Positions 1 to 7,191 of a DNA stretch of 15,797 nucleotides are shown in pieces (position 1 is the first letter of the stretch; every line of letters starts with the position of its first letter). The DNA is from an uncultured Clostridium sp. (lineage in GTDB: Bacteria > Bacillota > Clostridia > Clostridiales > Clostridiaceae), in contig NZ_CAAGHK010000068.1 of assembly GCF_900769625.1 (NCBI RefSeq), positions 1 through 15,797 on the forward strand. The letters are read 5' to 3'. The translations under genes were made by a program, and so were the position numbers. The notes beneath the pieces are model-generated. The model was not told the DNA's origin. It was given only the letters and a program-made list of their open reading frames with translations, and made no database searches.

Positions 1-99
1 TTTATTGATAAGTTGTTGAAAACACTACAATCTGCAAAAAATATTATAACAATTAAAGATGCTATTAATTACTTTGCTTCGCAAGACGAAGTCAGCTAA
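1..99 (+). CDS. 3' end of an unknown gene (partial)
   Basis: Frame 1 is open from the first base to a TAA at 97-99 and gives 32 residues ending NYFASQDEVS. The window starts inside the gene, so its length and family cannot be judged. The gene runs toward parB and the two are convergent, with 48 bases between their stops. Its position beside a partition locus would suit a replication or maintenance gene, but nothing in these residues shows that. Part of the open frame could be chance. Confidence 0.4.
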   Translation, partial: FIDKLLKTLQSAKNIITIKDAINYFASQDEVS

Positions 100-147
100 A
101 TTTATTGTAAAGTGGTGTTGATTATATTATTAAATTATAGATAAATA

Positions 148-1149
148 CTAATACAATTTTTTAATACTGTATTTTTCCTTTAAAGCTTCTATTTCAGCAA
201 GAAGTGAATCTTTATACTGACTAGGAACCTTAATTGTAATGCTGCTTAATTCTACTTCATTTAAAAGAACAGATAATTTTTCCCTGTTTACTTTTCTAGT
301 TTCATTATCAAGTGAAGACTTTATTTTTGAATAATTTTTATTCAATACTGAAACTTCATAATTATCTATAATATAATCCTGATCATTTGGAATAAGCTTA
401 GAAATAGCTACACCAGCCTTGATGCTTAATTTATCATTATCAACTGCATTCTGGGCCTTTTCTGTGAGGTTGCTAAGGCACTTGTACGATATAAGCTGTC
501 TGCTTGTAATATGATATTCATCAGCAATTATTGAATTTATATCAAATTTAAGCTTTCTATCAAGAGAATCCTTTTTCAGTTTTCTATACTTGAAGTTAAT
601 TGAACGCGCTTTCTGGATTGTAGTAAGCTGTCTTTGTACCCAGTTTGTATCAACAATGATTTCTTTTGCTTCTTCTTCTGATAAATCATGTTCTTTAATT
701 ACTGCATGAATTTTTGAATACTTTTCTGCATCCTGATTGTTACGCAGTATTTTATAAGCATGGACTCTATTGTGTCCGCTTAGGATCATGTATTTGCCGC
801 TGTCATCCTTTTTCCATACGATAACCGGCTCCTGAAGTCCGATGCTGACAATGCTCTCAATAAGTTCCTTCATTTTTCCTGCTGGAAGCCTGTCATAGAA
901 ATTCCATTCTTCTGGCGCACTATATAAGTCATTTAAATCAACAAGAACTGAATCAAGACCGCTTGAAGCATTCATAAGATGATTCACTATACTATTTGTA
1001 TAGCTGTGTGGCTCAGAAGCTGCACTTGAAGAATTTGTATCAGCAACAGATGAGGTACTGCTGAAAAAGCCTGAGGCAATACCTGATGTCTTTTCTGTAT
1101 TTCTATTTGTTCGTAAATTAAAAGTATCCTTGCTATTTTTTTTAACCAT
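148..1149 (-). CDS. parB: ParB-like partition protein (ParB/Srx fold)
   Basis: This 333-residue protein has a Ser/Thr/Asn-rich N-terminal leader (about residues 1-65) followed by a ParB/sulfiredoxin-fold nucleotide-binding domain (about 67-180). LSGHNRVHAY at 123-132 matches the ParB GHRR-type CTP-binding motif, and DTNWVQRQLTTIQKA at 167-181 matches the second conserved block. A helix-turn-helix-like helical region follows (about 200-250), then a short charged C-terminus ending LKEKYSIKKLY. In the family, ParB binds a centromere (parS), switches with CTP and stimulates ParA to move DNA. An ATG start with AGGAGA at 1163-1168 supports this start, although the spacing of 13 is long. parA lies 138 bases upstream on the same strand, so the two probably form an operon. 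No canonical chromosomal parS (TGTTNCACGTGAAACA) is visible. The sequence looks plasmid-type rather than like the chromosomal Spo0J. Confidence 0.85.
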   Translation of the reverse strand: MVKKNSKDTFNLRTNRNTEKTSGIASGFFSSTSSVADTNSSSAASEPHSYTNSIVNHLMNASSGLDSVLVDLNDLYSAPEEWNFYDRLPAGKMKELIESIVSIGLQEPVIVWKKDDSGKYMILSGHNRVHAYKILRNNQDAEKYSKIHAVIKEHDLSEEEAKEIIVDTNWVQRQLTTIQKARSINFKYRKLKKDSLDRKLKFDINSIIADEYHITSRQLISYKCLSNLTEKAQNAVDNDKLSIKAGVAISKLIPNDQDYIIDNYEVSVLNKNYSKIKSSLDNETRKVNREKLSVLLNEVELSSITIKVPSQYKDSLLAEIEALKEKYSIKKLY

Positions 1150-1287
1150 ATATCTGTTTTTTTCTCCTATTTATAAAAACTAATATTTTTGATAAGTCAT
1201 AATAACAAAATGAATTATTTTATATATTTAAATAATATAATTTCATTAATGCATATTTCTAATAACTAGATACATTAATATGATATA

Positions 1288-2262
1288 TTACTTTACTATC
1301 TTCAAGATTTCCTTAGTAAGAGTTCTGAATTCGCCTGAAATTCTACAGTTACTGTTATATGCAAGTACTGGCATGTTTCCAACCTGTGCATTTTCTATGT
1401 TTGTATCTACTCTTATTATGCTGTTAAGTAATATATCTCCGTAATTTTCTTCAAGCCATTCATGACTTTTTTTGGTGATGCTCTTTCTTGAATCATAATT
1501 ATTGATTACAAGCTTGTAGTCAACAAAGTTTGGATTAAACTGTTTTGCATCATCAATAAAGTTCAATAAGATTCCTACACCTTCTAAACCGAATGCTCCC
1601 AGCTGAACTGGAACGATACAATAATTTGTAACATTGATGACGTTGAAATTAAGTATAGAAAGACTTGGATTTGTATCAATAACGATAAAATCATAGATTC
1701 CTTCATTTATTGTATTTGTAAGTATTCTTTTGAATATGTATTCTCTTGCGTTTTTAGTGAACATAAGCATATCAATTGCTGATAATGCACTATTGTATAC
1801 TACAAAGTCAAGATTGTCATATTCGCTTTTTATTATGCAGTCTTTTAAATCAGTTTCATTCTTTAAGGCAATTGCCAGATTCTTTTCTTCATCAGTTTCA
1901 AGATCGAATGAATGAGTCAGATTCCCCTGCATATCAGAATCTATACATAATACTTTGTATCCTAGTTCTGCAAGACAGAATGATACAGATCCAGTAACAG
2001 AAGTTTTTCCTACTCCTCCTTTGTTACTCATGACAGAAATAACTTTTGTATCTCGGAAGTTTTCCATATATATTTCTTTGATATCTAATTTTAAATATGC
2101 ACAGATTTTATTTAAAGCACTTTTTTTAGGGATAAAATCTCCACTTTCCATTCTTTTATATTCTTCTAATGGAATATTTAATTCATCACAAATTTGCTTT
2201 TGGGTTATATCAAGTTCGTTTCGTTTATCTTTTATTAATTTGTAATATAATTTGCCTTTCAA
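1288..2262 (-). CDS. parA: ParA-like partition ATPase with N-terminal helix-turn-helix
   Basis: This 324-residue protein has two parts. Residues about 6-66 form an XRE/Cro-type helix-turn-helix (DITQKQICDELNIPLEEYKRMESG). Residues about 72-324 form a deviant Walker ParA ATPase with Walker A KGGVGKTS at 81-88, the A' motif DSDMQGN at 108-114 and Walker B FIVIDTNPS at 192-200. ParA proteins bind DNA non-specifically in the ATP state and carry ParB-centromere complexes. Those with an N-terminal HTH usually also repress their own promoter. The start is TTG, because an in-frame TGA lies just upstream and a GAGGAG sequence sits 9 bases before it. It is followed by parB on the same strand. The DNA just upstream carries a 23-bp direct repeat that is a natural candidate operator or centromere for this HTH. 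Confidence 0.9.
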   Translation of the reverse strand: MKGKLYYKLIKDKRNELDITQKQICDELNIPLEEYKRMESGDFIPKKSALNKICAYLKLDIKEIYMENFRDTKVISVMSNKGGVGKTSVTGSVSFCLAELGYKVLCIDSDMQGNLTHSFDLETDEEKNLAIALKNETDLKDCIIKSEYDNLDFVVYNSALSAIDMLMFTKNAREYIFKRILTNTINEGIYDFIVIDTNPSLSILNFNVINVTNYCIVPVQLGAFGLEGVGILLNFIDDAKQFNPNFVDYKLVINNYDSRKSITKKSHEWLEENYGDILLNSIIRVDTNIENAQVGNMPVLAYNSNCRISGEFRTLTKEILKIVK

Positions 2263-2270
2263 ATATAATC

Positions 2271-2278
2271 ACTCCTCT
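2271..2278 (-). promoter_or_regulatory. Ribosome binding site deciding the TTG start of parA
   Basis: On the minus strand this reads AGAGGAGT, 8 to 9 bases before TTG at 2262-2260. The parA frame is closed by TGA a few codons upstream, and the next in-frame ATG lies inside the HTH domain. TTG is therefore the best start. Confidence 0.6.
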
Positions 2279-2355
2279 AATGTATATATTACCATAAATA
2301 TGAGGAAATTTAACTCTATAATATTCACTAATTCATATAAATTTTATGAATTATT

Positions 2356-2429
2356 TTCAAAATTGAAATAAAGAACAAGTAATTTATCTACATAATAGAA
2401 TAAATATTCAAAAATGAAATAAACTACAA
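2356..2429. repeat. Pair of 23-bp imperfect direct repeats upstream of parA
   Basis: Copies at 2356-2378 and 2407-2429 agree at 20 of 23 positions, starting TTCAAAA and ending with ACAA, with starts 51 bp apart (about five helical turns). The first copy contains the palindrome TTTCAA-AA-TTGAAA, and the second keeps TTCA-AAAA-TGAA. The pair lies 90-170 bases upstream of parA, whose product has a DNA-binding HTH. Operator or centromere function is an inference. Confidence 0.6.
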
Positions 2430-2500
2430 ATTAAAAATAATATTATTACAGTTGTATCTTAATTATGTCCTGGTGATGAAATTTTAATCATCAGAATTTA

Positions 2501-2520
2501 ATTATTTTTCAAAAAATAAT
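2501..2520. repeat. AT-only palindrome
   Basis: ATTATTTTT and AAAAATAAT form perfect 9-bp arms around a CA loop. It consists almost entirely of A and T in a very AT-rich region, so it may be chance. It could act as a bidirectional terminator or as an easily melted element. Confidence 0.4.
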
Positions 2521-2802
2521 AACAAACTCTTTAGTGTTCAAAAAGTAAAAAGCATACCTATAATTATAATTGCATAATCATAAAAAACTATAAAAACAGA
2601 ATAGTTAAAAATTTTAAAATAGGTAATAGTTTTTTATATATAGATTATATAAGGAATATATAGTAAAGCTGTAGCATTTATATAACACATATATAACAAT
2701 ACTTTGAAAGATAACTTTTAGGGGAATTTTTCTGCACTTTTTTATAAAAAATAATCATTTAATGTAAGTTATATTTTGAGTATATATTTAATATATAAAA
2801 GA

Positions 2803-2839
2803 TACATAATTGTTATATGTGATATATAACAATTATGTA
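2803..2839. repeat. Perfect 16-bp inverted repeat with 5-base spacer
   Basis: TACATAATTGTTATAT at 2803-2818 and its exact reverse complement at 2824-2839 flank GTGAT. The 12-mer ATATATAACAAT overlapping the right arm recurs at 2689-2700, and TATATAAC occurs again at 2679-2686. An arm this long is unlikely by chance even in AT-rich DNA. No T-run follows, so a terminator is less likely than a protein-binding site. It sits between the two partition operons, and centromere, origin or operator function are all possible. Confidence 0.75.
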
Positions 2840-3032
2840 GAAAGTCTATATCAAAAATATAGAATACAGAATATTTGGCTCAAATGAACGTTTTAAATTG
2901 AAATACATTTTAGATGCGAGTGCGAGATATTTACTAATAGAGTGGAGAGATAATAGGAGTATGTTGTAATGGGAATTGCTGAAAGATATTATTTTATGAC
3001 TTTCAATTATTAAGCACAAATGACAAAGTAAA

Positions 3033-3061
3033 TTGACAATTGGAAAAATATGTGATAACAT
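3033..3061 (+). promoter_or_regulatory. Likely sigma-A promoter of parMR
   Basis: TTGACA at 3033-3038 is followed after exactly 17 bases by TAACAT at 3056-3061, with an extended TGN before the -10. Transcription would begin near 3068 and leave about 200 bases of untranslated leader before parM. In actin-type par loci the promoter often lies within or next to the centromere. Confidence 0.5.
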
Positions 3062-3273
3062 TAATAAAAATTGATGTATATTCAAATCCGGGAAAGCAGT
3101 AAAAGCTAATAATACATATAACAAAAGAGTTAAGTTAACATAATAAACATTAATTAAATTCTAATTTCAAAAGGGAAGCTCAGCTTATGAATTCTCATTA
3201 GGAATGGAATTTTTTTGACTTTAAATTATAAAATAAGCTCATAAATTTATATATTTTTGGAGGAAAGAATTAT

Positions 3274-4425
3274 ATGAAAAAGGAACTTTATATTGCAGTT
3301 GACCCAGGATTTGATACTGTTAAGGTTATAGCCAATGGACAGTTTTTTAAATTCCCGTTCAATACAGAAAAGACAGATGAAAAGAAAATATCAAATATGA
3401 CAGTAGCAGAAGATTTCATTCTATATAGAAATAAGGATAATGAAACATGGAGAATAGGACAGTATGCACGTGAGCTGATTTTTGAAAAGAAGGACAGTTC
3501 TGATATTGAAGAAAAGATGAAGAATTTCTATTCTGAAAAGAGATTTGTTTCAGATGAATTTACTATTGGATTAAGAGCAGCTATAGCCATGGCTGTCTCA
3601 AAGCTTAATTTATATAAAAGTCTTGATGACCTTGACATATATGTGATGGTGGCTCTGCCTCATTCAGTTAGAGATAATTATTCAACACAGGTCAAATCAG
3701 TTCTTGCAGGAGAGCACGATTATTATCTGAGAATAGGAAAGAATGAAGAAGAGGAATATATTTTTTCTATTGAAGAGGATAATATCTTTACTGTCAGTCA
3801 GACAATAGCTTCCATACTAGGTGAGACTTCTGATGATGAAGGAAATATTGATGAAGATAAGTTTTATTATTTATCTGATGGTCCTACTCTTGTAATCGAT
3901 GGCGGTTTTTATACAATTGGAGAAGTGGCTGTTGACAGGGGGGGAAGCATAAATGAAGAAAAGACATTCAGTGATACAAGTCATGCAATGAAAAACATCA
4001 ATATAGAAATAGCAAACGAACTTGAAGATGAGAGACCAGATATCAAGTATTATGTTATTGAATATCTGATGACAAAGAATGAGGGGAGAGTAAAATATCT
4101 TAAAGATGGTAAGGCTGAAATTATTAACCTAAATGTTTTGAAGGAAGAAAAAATCAAGGAAATGAGTCAGAGATTTATTGAAAGCCTCAATAAGAAATAT
4201 AACAATCTTCTTGATTTTAATTATGTCCTTGTTACAGGGGGAACAGGAGCATGTTATTATGATTATTTGAGAGAGTATTATGTAGGCAAAGGAATTGTTG
4301 AGGAAGACAGACTAATTCTGACTAACAACATATTAAATGGAAAGGCATTCAAAATTGAATTTGCAATTGCAGCTGGTGCTTATAAAGGATTAAGGGGCAA
4401 AGTTGCAGCATTAGTGGAGCAGTGA
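3274..4425 (+). CDS. parM: ParM/StbA-like actin ATPase (plasmid segregation filament)
   Basis: This 383-residue protein has the actin-like ATPase signature in order. Phosphate-1 loop AVDPGFDTVKV is at 8-18, phosphate-2 loop VIDGGFYTIGEV at 207-218, and adenosine motif LVTGGTGA at 319-326, followed by a C-terminal helix rich in AIAAGAYKG. Actin-like partition proteins form dynamic ATP filaments that push sister plasmids apart through a ParR-centromere complex. An acidic stretch at about 184-196 (ETSDDEGNIDEDK) lies just before phosphate-2. The start has a very strong site, GGAGGAAAG at 3259-3267, 6 bases before ATG. The parR-like gene follows after 3 bases, so the two are probably translationally coupled. 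The nearest kin are likely the clostridial plasmid ParM proteins, but the subfamily cannot be fixed from the sequence alone. Confidence 0.87.
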   Translation: MKKELYIAVDPGFDTVKVIANGQFFKFPFNTEKTDEKKISNMTVAEDFILYRNKDNETWRIGQYARELIFEKKDSSDIEEKMKNFYSEKRFVSDEFTIGLRAAIAMAVSKLNLYKSLDDLDIYVMVALPHSVRDNYSTQVKSVLAGEHDYYLRIGKNEEEEYIFSIEEDNIFTVSQTIASILGETSDDEGNIDEDKFYYLSDGPTLVIDGGFYTIGEVAVDRGGSINEEKTFSDTSHAMKNINIEIANELEDERPDIKYYVIEYLMTKNEGRVKYLKDGKAEIINLNVLKEEKIKEMSQRFIESLNKKYNNLLDFNYVLVTGGTGACYYDYLREYYVGKGIVEEDRLILTNNILNGKAFKIEFAIAAGAYKGLRGKVAALVEQ

Positions 4426-4428
4426 TAA

Positions 4429-5115
4429 ATGAAAAGTGAAAGAATAGGATTGAGGTTCAGCAGAAAAGATGATGATATTGTTTCATGGCTATTAATGCTT
4501 AGGGAGAATAAGATAGAGCAGAGCTTTACAGTAAAAGCTCTGCTTAAAGCATTTTTTCTCAATGAACATATAAACGGAGGAACAGTAAAAATACGTCATA
4601 ATGTATCAATGGAACCTACATCAATTGATATTAATGAAAGCCTCCTTAATAAAGATATTATGAATATTAAAGCACAGGGAATGAAGCTTGCTTCTTTTAC
4701 TAAGGATATAATAAGATTATTTATATGTATTGGGAATGAAGACAAATGTCCAGATTACTGTGAGCTACAGAATATTCACACCAGATACAAGATCAGATAC
4801 CTTAACAGCCTTTTACGTGATAATGTTATAGAATCAGCAGTCAGCATTGATAAGCAGCATATAGAAAATGAGAATACAGCCAGAGATTTAAAGACAGTAG
4901 ATAATAAGCCAAAAGTTACACAGGATGAGCAATTAGATAATATTCCTGAAAGAAGAGACAGCTTTTCAGAAGCTGTTAAAGTAAATAAATATTCAGAATT
5001 AGATCTGATTAGTTCAGAAAGAAGTAATCAGGCTCAATTAGGTAATGTTAGTAATAAAAAGCATGATGATAAGCCTAAAATGAAAAAGAGAAATCCATTG
5101 CTTGCACAGATTTAG
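4429..5115 (+). CDS. parR: ParR-like centromere-binding adaptor
   Basis: This 228-residue protein begins with a ribbon-helix-helix-like segment (about residues 4-48): a strand ERIGLRFS, then helices RKDDDIVSWLLMLR and SFTVKALLKAFFL. This is the fold ParR uses to bind centromere repeats. A middle helical domain (about 80-140) contains two cysteines around CPDYC. A long polar, probably disordered tail (about 145-215) ends in a basic tip KKRNPLLAQI, and ParR C-terminal peptides are known to contact ParM filaments. At 228 residues it is about twice the usual ParR length. The call rests mostly on its place three bases after parM and on the N-terminal pattern. Its Shine-Dalgarno GGAG lies inside the end of parM. 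Confidence 0.65.
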   Translation: MKSERIGLRFSRKDDDIVSWLLMLRENKIEQSFTVKALLKAFFLNEHINGGTVKIRHNVSMEPTSIDINESLLNKDIMNIKAQGMKLASFTKDIIRLFICIGNEDKCPDYCELQNIHTRYKIRYLNSLLRDNVIESAVSIDKQHIENENTARDLKTVDNKPKVTQDEQLDNIPERRDSFSEAVKVNKYSELDLISSERSNQAQLGNVSNKKHDDKPKMKKRNPLLAQI

Positions 5116-5199
5116 ATTTTATCTGTATAATTGATAATAGAATTAAATAGAAGTTTTAAGAAAGTAGATTGTTTAATAACAGAACAGAACTGATATTAT

Positions 5200-5694
5200 A
5201 TGAATAAATTAATGGAATTTAAAAATTTAGATGAGTTTGAAAGCAATGGTTTTGTGCTTTTATATAATAATATAGTAAACAATACTATTGAAAATAATCT
5301 CCAGAAGATACTTATTGCTAAGAGAATTACCATATCAGAACTTTCAAGAAGAACAGGAGTCTCTAAACAAGTTATAAGCAGCAGTATAGTCAAGAATACA
5401 AAGATAGGACTTGACTCTGCAATTAAGATAAGCCATGTGCTTGAAACTCCAATTGAAGAAATTTTTAAGCTGAATCATAACGCTTGGGTTGATGTATATC
5501 TTGTAGATGGAAAGACTGTTTATCTTAAGATGGACAATTTGAAAATGTTAAACAGTATTGAAAAAAATAAATACATACAAAAATATTGTGTAAGTTATTA
5601 CAGTCAAATTAATATTAAGTATTCAGATAAAAAATTGAATGATAATTATACTGAACTTTTTGTTCAAGTTGGCAGGAGAATTAAGACAATATAA
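5200..5694 (+). CDS. XRE-family helix-turn-helix regulator
   Basis: This protein has 164 residues. Residues about 34-90 form a Cro/C1-type helix-turn-helix (KRITISELSRRTGVSKQVISSSIVKNTKIGLDSAIKISHVLETPIEEIF). The C-terminal 70 residues are unrecognised and predicted to be strand-rich. ATG at 5200 and ATG at 5212 are both possible starts. Neither has a strong ribosome site, so expression may be low. The gene lies 84 bases after parR on the same strand and could belong to that transcript. A perfect 15-bp palindrome begins 20 bases after its stop, and its TTTCAAAA half also occurs upstream of parA and parM. An autoregulatory or copy-control role is possible but unproven. Confidence 0.75.
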   Translation: MNKLMEFKNLDEFESNGFVLLYNNIVNNTIENNLQKILIAKRITISELSRRTGVSKQVISSSIVKNTKIGLDSAIKISHVLETPIEEIFKLNHNAWVDVYLVDGKTVYLKMDNLKMLNSIEKNKYIQKYCVSYYSQINIKYSDKKLNDNYTELFVQVGRRIKTI

Positions 5695-5713
5695 AAAAAT
5701 TATGTTTTACTTG

Positions 5714-5746
5714 ATTTCAAAAGTGAACTTAGTTCACTTTTGAAAT
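5714..5746. repeat. Perfect 15-bp palindrome after the XRE gene (operator or terminator)
   Basis: ATTTCAAAAGTGAAC at 5714-5728 and its exact reverse complement at 5732-5746 flank TTA. As RNA it would form a long hairpin and could stop transcription of the XRE gene, but only a short TTTAT follows, so it is a poor intrinsic terminator on this strand. The symmetry also suits a dimeric repressor. A 14-base relative, matching at 13 positions, lies at 3164-3177 upstream of parM. Confidence 0.7.
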
Positions 5747-5918
5747 TTATCCTGCATAAAAATGCAGTGATATTTAAAAATGCAATTTATTACTGTAAAT
5801 ATTAATAGCTATATTAATATAAACTGATTTACAGCAGAAACGAATATGTAATTATCAAGAAATATGTTTGATATAGCTTAGCTTAAAAGTTATTTTGCTG
5901 ATAATTTGTGAATGATAT

Positions 5919-5927
5919 TGCTATAAT
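5919..5927 (+). promoter_or_regulatory. Extended -10 promoter for the DUF2185 gene
   Basis: TGCTATAAT is a perfect extended -10 element. No good -35 is seen, which is common for this promoter type. Transcription would start near 5934, about 110 bases before the gene. The remaining bases of the gap 5747-6043 are AT-rich and show no gene. Confidence 0.45.
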
Positions 5928-6043
5928 TCAAAAGAAAATTAAGAATGAAATTATAAATATAAGAGAAAAGTTTAAATTTTAATGGACAAATTAAAAAATA
6001 AACATCATAGATGGTAATAAGCGTAATATAAGGGGAATATATA

Positions 6044-6658
6044 ATGATAAAAGAATATGTAAAAAAAATAAACAATAAAGTTATTAAATTTAAATGTGAT
6101 GATAGTTTAGAATTATTTATTGAATCTTTTATGAAGGTTCTTGAAGAAGAAGATAATAAATATGAAATTATAAAAGATGATTACACTATAGAAGCAGGAT
6201 GGTCATTTTATTTTATAAATAAAGAAAGGGAAAATTATAGAATTTTTGTACCAGATTATAATAATAATCCATTCAGTGATAAAACTGATGATCTGACAAC
6301 GGCACTGACAGTACAGGGAATGCAGAATCAACTATTAAAGGATATCAAGCAGAAGGGATGTCCGGTCACATTTCAGGACAAGATAGTTGTGTTGAAGGAC
6401 GCGTTATTTAATGAAGAAGTCTATATGCACCGAAGCAGGAAACAGGAAGGCACAGATTCAGGATGGTATTTAGGGCTTATAAATGATCAGAAGGATAAGC
6501 ATCCAGTAAGTGATTATAGAAGTATGTATACTTTTGAATTATTAAAGTATAATCCTGTTTTATTAAGAGTATTGAGTGCTGATGTTGGTGATATGGTGGT
6601 AATTCACAAGGATGAAATAGTTGAAATAGTTAACGGCAATGATGAAAAAATATATTAG
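6044..6658 (+). CDS. DUF2185/Imm33-like protein
   Basis: This 204-residue protein has no signal peptide or membrane segment. The C-terminal half (about 112-197) fits the DUF2185 (Imm33) family: a strand DKIVVLKDALFNEEVYMHRS, then TDSGWYLGLIND with the SGW motif at 139-141, and a last part LLRVLSADVGDMVVIHKDEIVEI. The N-terminal half (about 20-105) is rich in acidic residues, contains GWSFYFINKERENYRIFVPDY, and is not recognised. Proteins of this family are found as immunity proteins beside polymorphic toxins and as stand-alone genes of unknown role. No toxin gene is present next to it here. The start is well supported by AGGGGA at 6031-6036, 7 bases before ATG. The family call is from memory of motif shape. 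Confidence 0.55.
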   Translation: MIKEYVKKINNKVIKFKCDDSLELFIESFMKVLEEEDNKYEIIKDDYTIEAGWSFYFINKERENYRIFVPDYNNNPFSDKTDDLTTALTVQGMQNQLLKDIKQKGCPVTFQDKIVVLKDALFNEEVYMHRSRKQEGTDSGWYLGLINDQKDKHPVSDYRSMYTFELLKYNPVLLRVLSADVGDMVVIHKDEIVEIVNGNDEKIY

Positions 6659-6714
6659 TTCATGTGAATATTATATATATACTAATTGATAAAAGTTTTG
6701 AAGATTTCTTTTAT

Positions 6715-7125
6715 TTAATGGGATTTATCTGTTCGTACTTCAACAAATCTACCATTTATAACTGTATAAGTATCTTTGTAGAATTGAGGAAACAATCTGG
6801 CAATAAACTTTTGTGCACGACGTTCATCAGATTCGTTAGGCTTTCCCTTATTGCCACGACCAATTATGTTAAATGGATTGGTACAGTCATATCCTCAGCA
6901 GGAGAATTCACCAGCAATAAGTATATTTCTACTTTTCAGTTTTTCTTTTATAGAATTGTGATATCGTCCAAGAAATGGGGCACCATGAGTTGAAAAAATG
7001 AATTCTGCCTGAGAACTTGTTATTTTATCTGTGATACTGAATATTTTGGGATGAAATGAGGTGAAATAAATACTGCTTCCAAGTCCGATAAGATTATATT
7101 TAGATTGATAAGTAAAAGAAGGCAG
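6715..7125 (-). pseudogene. Broken flavodoxin-family gene (N-terminus lost, in-frame TGA)
   Basis: Read on the minus strand, the DNA from about 7125 to the stop at 6717-6715 encodes a recognisable flavodoxin-family C-terminal part: YNLIGLGSSIYF, then FIFSTHGAPFLGRYHNSIKEKL, ILIAGEFSC, GYDC..NPFNIIGRGNKGKPNESDERRAQKF. An in-frame TGA at 6897-6895 replaces the residue after GEFSC, where relatives usually have a basic residue, so a single C-to-T change of CGA would explain it. The N-terminal FMN-phosphate loop is absent. Instead the sequence meets the gltS terminator within about 15 bases, so the front was deleted. No start or ribosome site is left. A plus-strand open frame over the same DNA (6664-6993) is a shadow. 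Confidence 0.75.
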
Positions 7126-7141
7126 CCAAAAGAAAGTATAA

Positions 7142-7175
7142 AAAATCTGCCACTAAAGTATCAGTGACAGATTTT
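7142..7175 (-). terminator. Intrinsic terminator of gltS
   Basis: On the minus strand AAAATCTGTCACT and AGTGGCAGATTTT form a 13-bp stem with one mismatch and an 8-base loop, followed by more T. It lies 17 bases after the gltS stop. Confidence 0.75.
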
Positions 7176-7191
7176 ACATATTATCTTAAAA

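Larger units (their letters stand above)
2263..3273. other. 1-kb AT-rich non-coding block between the divergent parAB and parMR operons
   Basis: No convincing coding frame is present. The only longer open frame on the minus strand (2846-3124) has no family look and no good ribosome site. The block holds a 23-bp direct-repeat pair, AT-only palindromes, a perfect 16-bp inverted repeat, three copies of TATATAAC, a TGCGAG tandem at about 2915-2926 and the likely parMR promoter. This is where centromere sites for one or both partition systems, and possibly a replication origin, would be expected. That role is inferred from position and repeats only, and no DnaA-box cluster was recognised. Confidence 0.5.

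Noticed and set aside
2846..3124. 92-residue minus-strand open frame in the par intergenic region
   Set aside because: Low-complexity Leu/Ile/Ser composition, no ribosome site, and it overlaps the likely parMR promoter.
5106..5126. ACAGAT/ATCTGT inverted repeat at the end of parR
   Set aside because: The stem is only 6 bp with a 9-base loop and no T-run, so it is not supported as a terminator.
6895..6897. Possible selenocysteine or recoded TGA in the flavodoxin-like gene
   Set aside because: Relatives have a basic residue there, no SECIS-like hairpin was noticed, and the gene also lacks its N-terminus, so simple decay is the better explanation.
6664..6993. 109-residue plus-strand open frame after the DUF2185 gene
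   Set aside because: It lies antisense to a clear flavodoxin-family remnant, has no family look and no convincing ribosome site.
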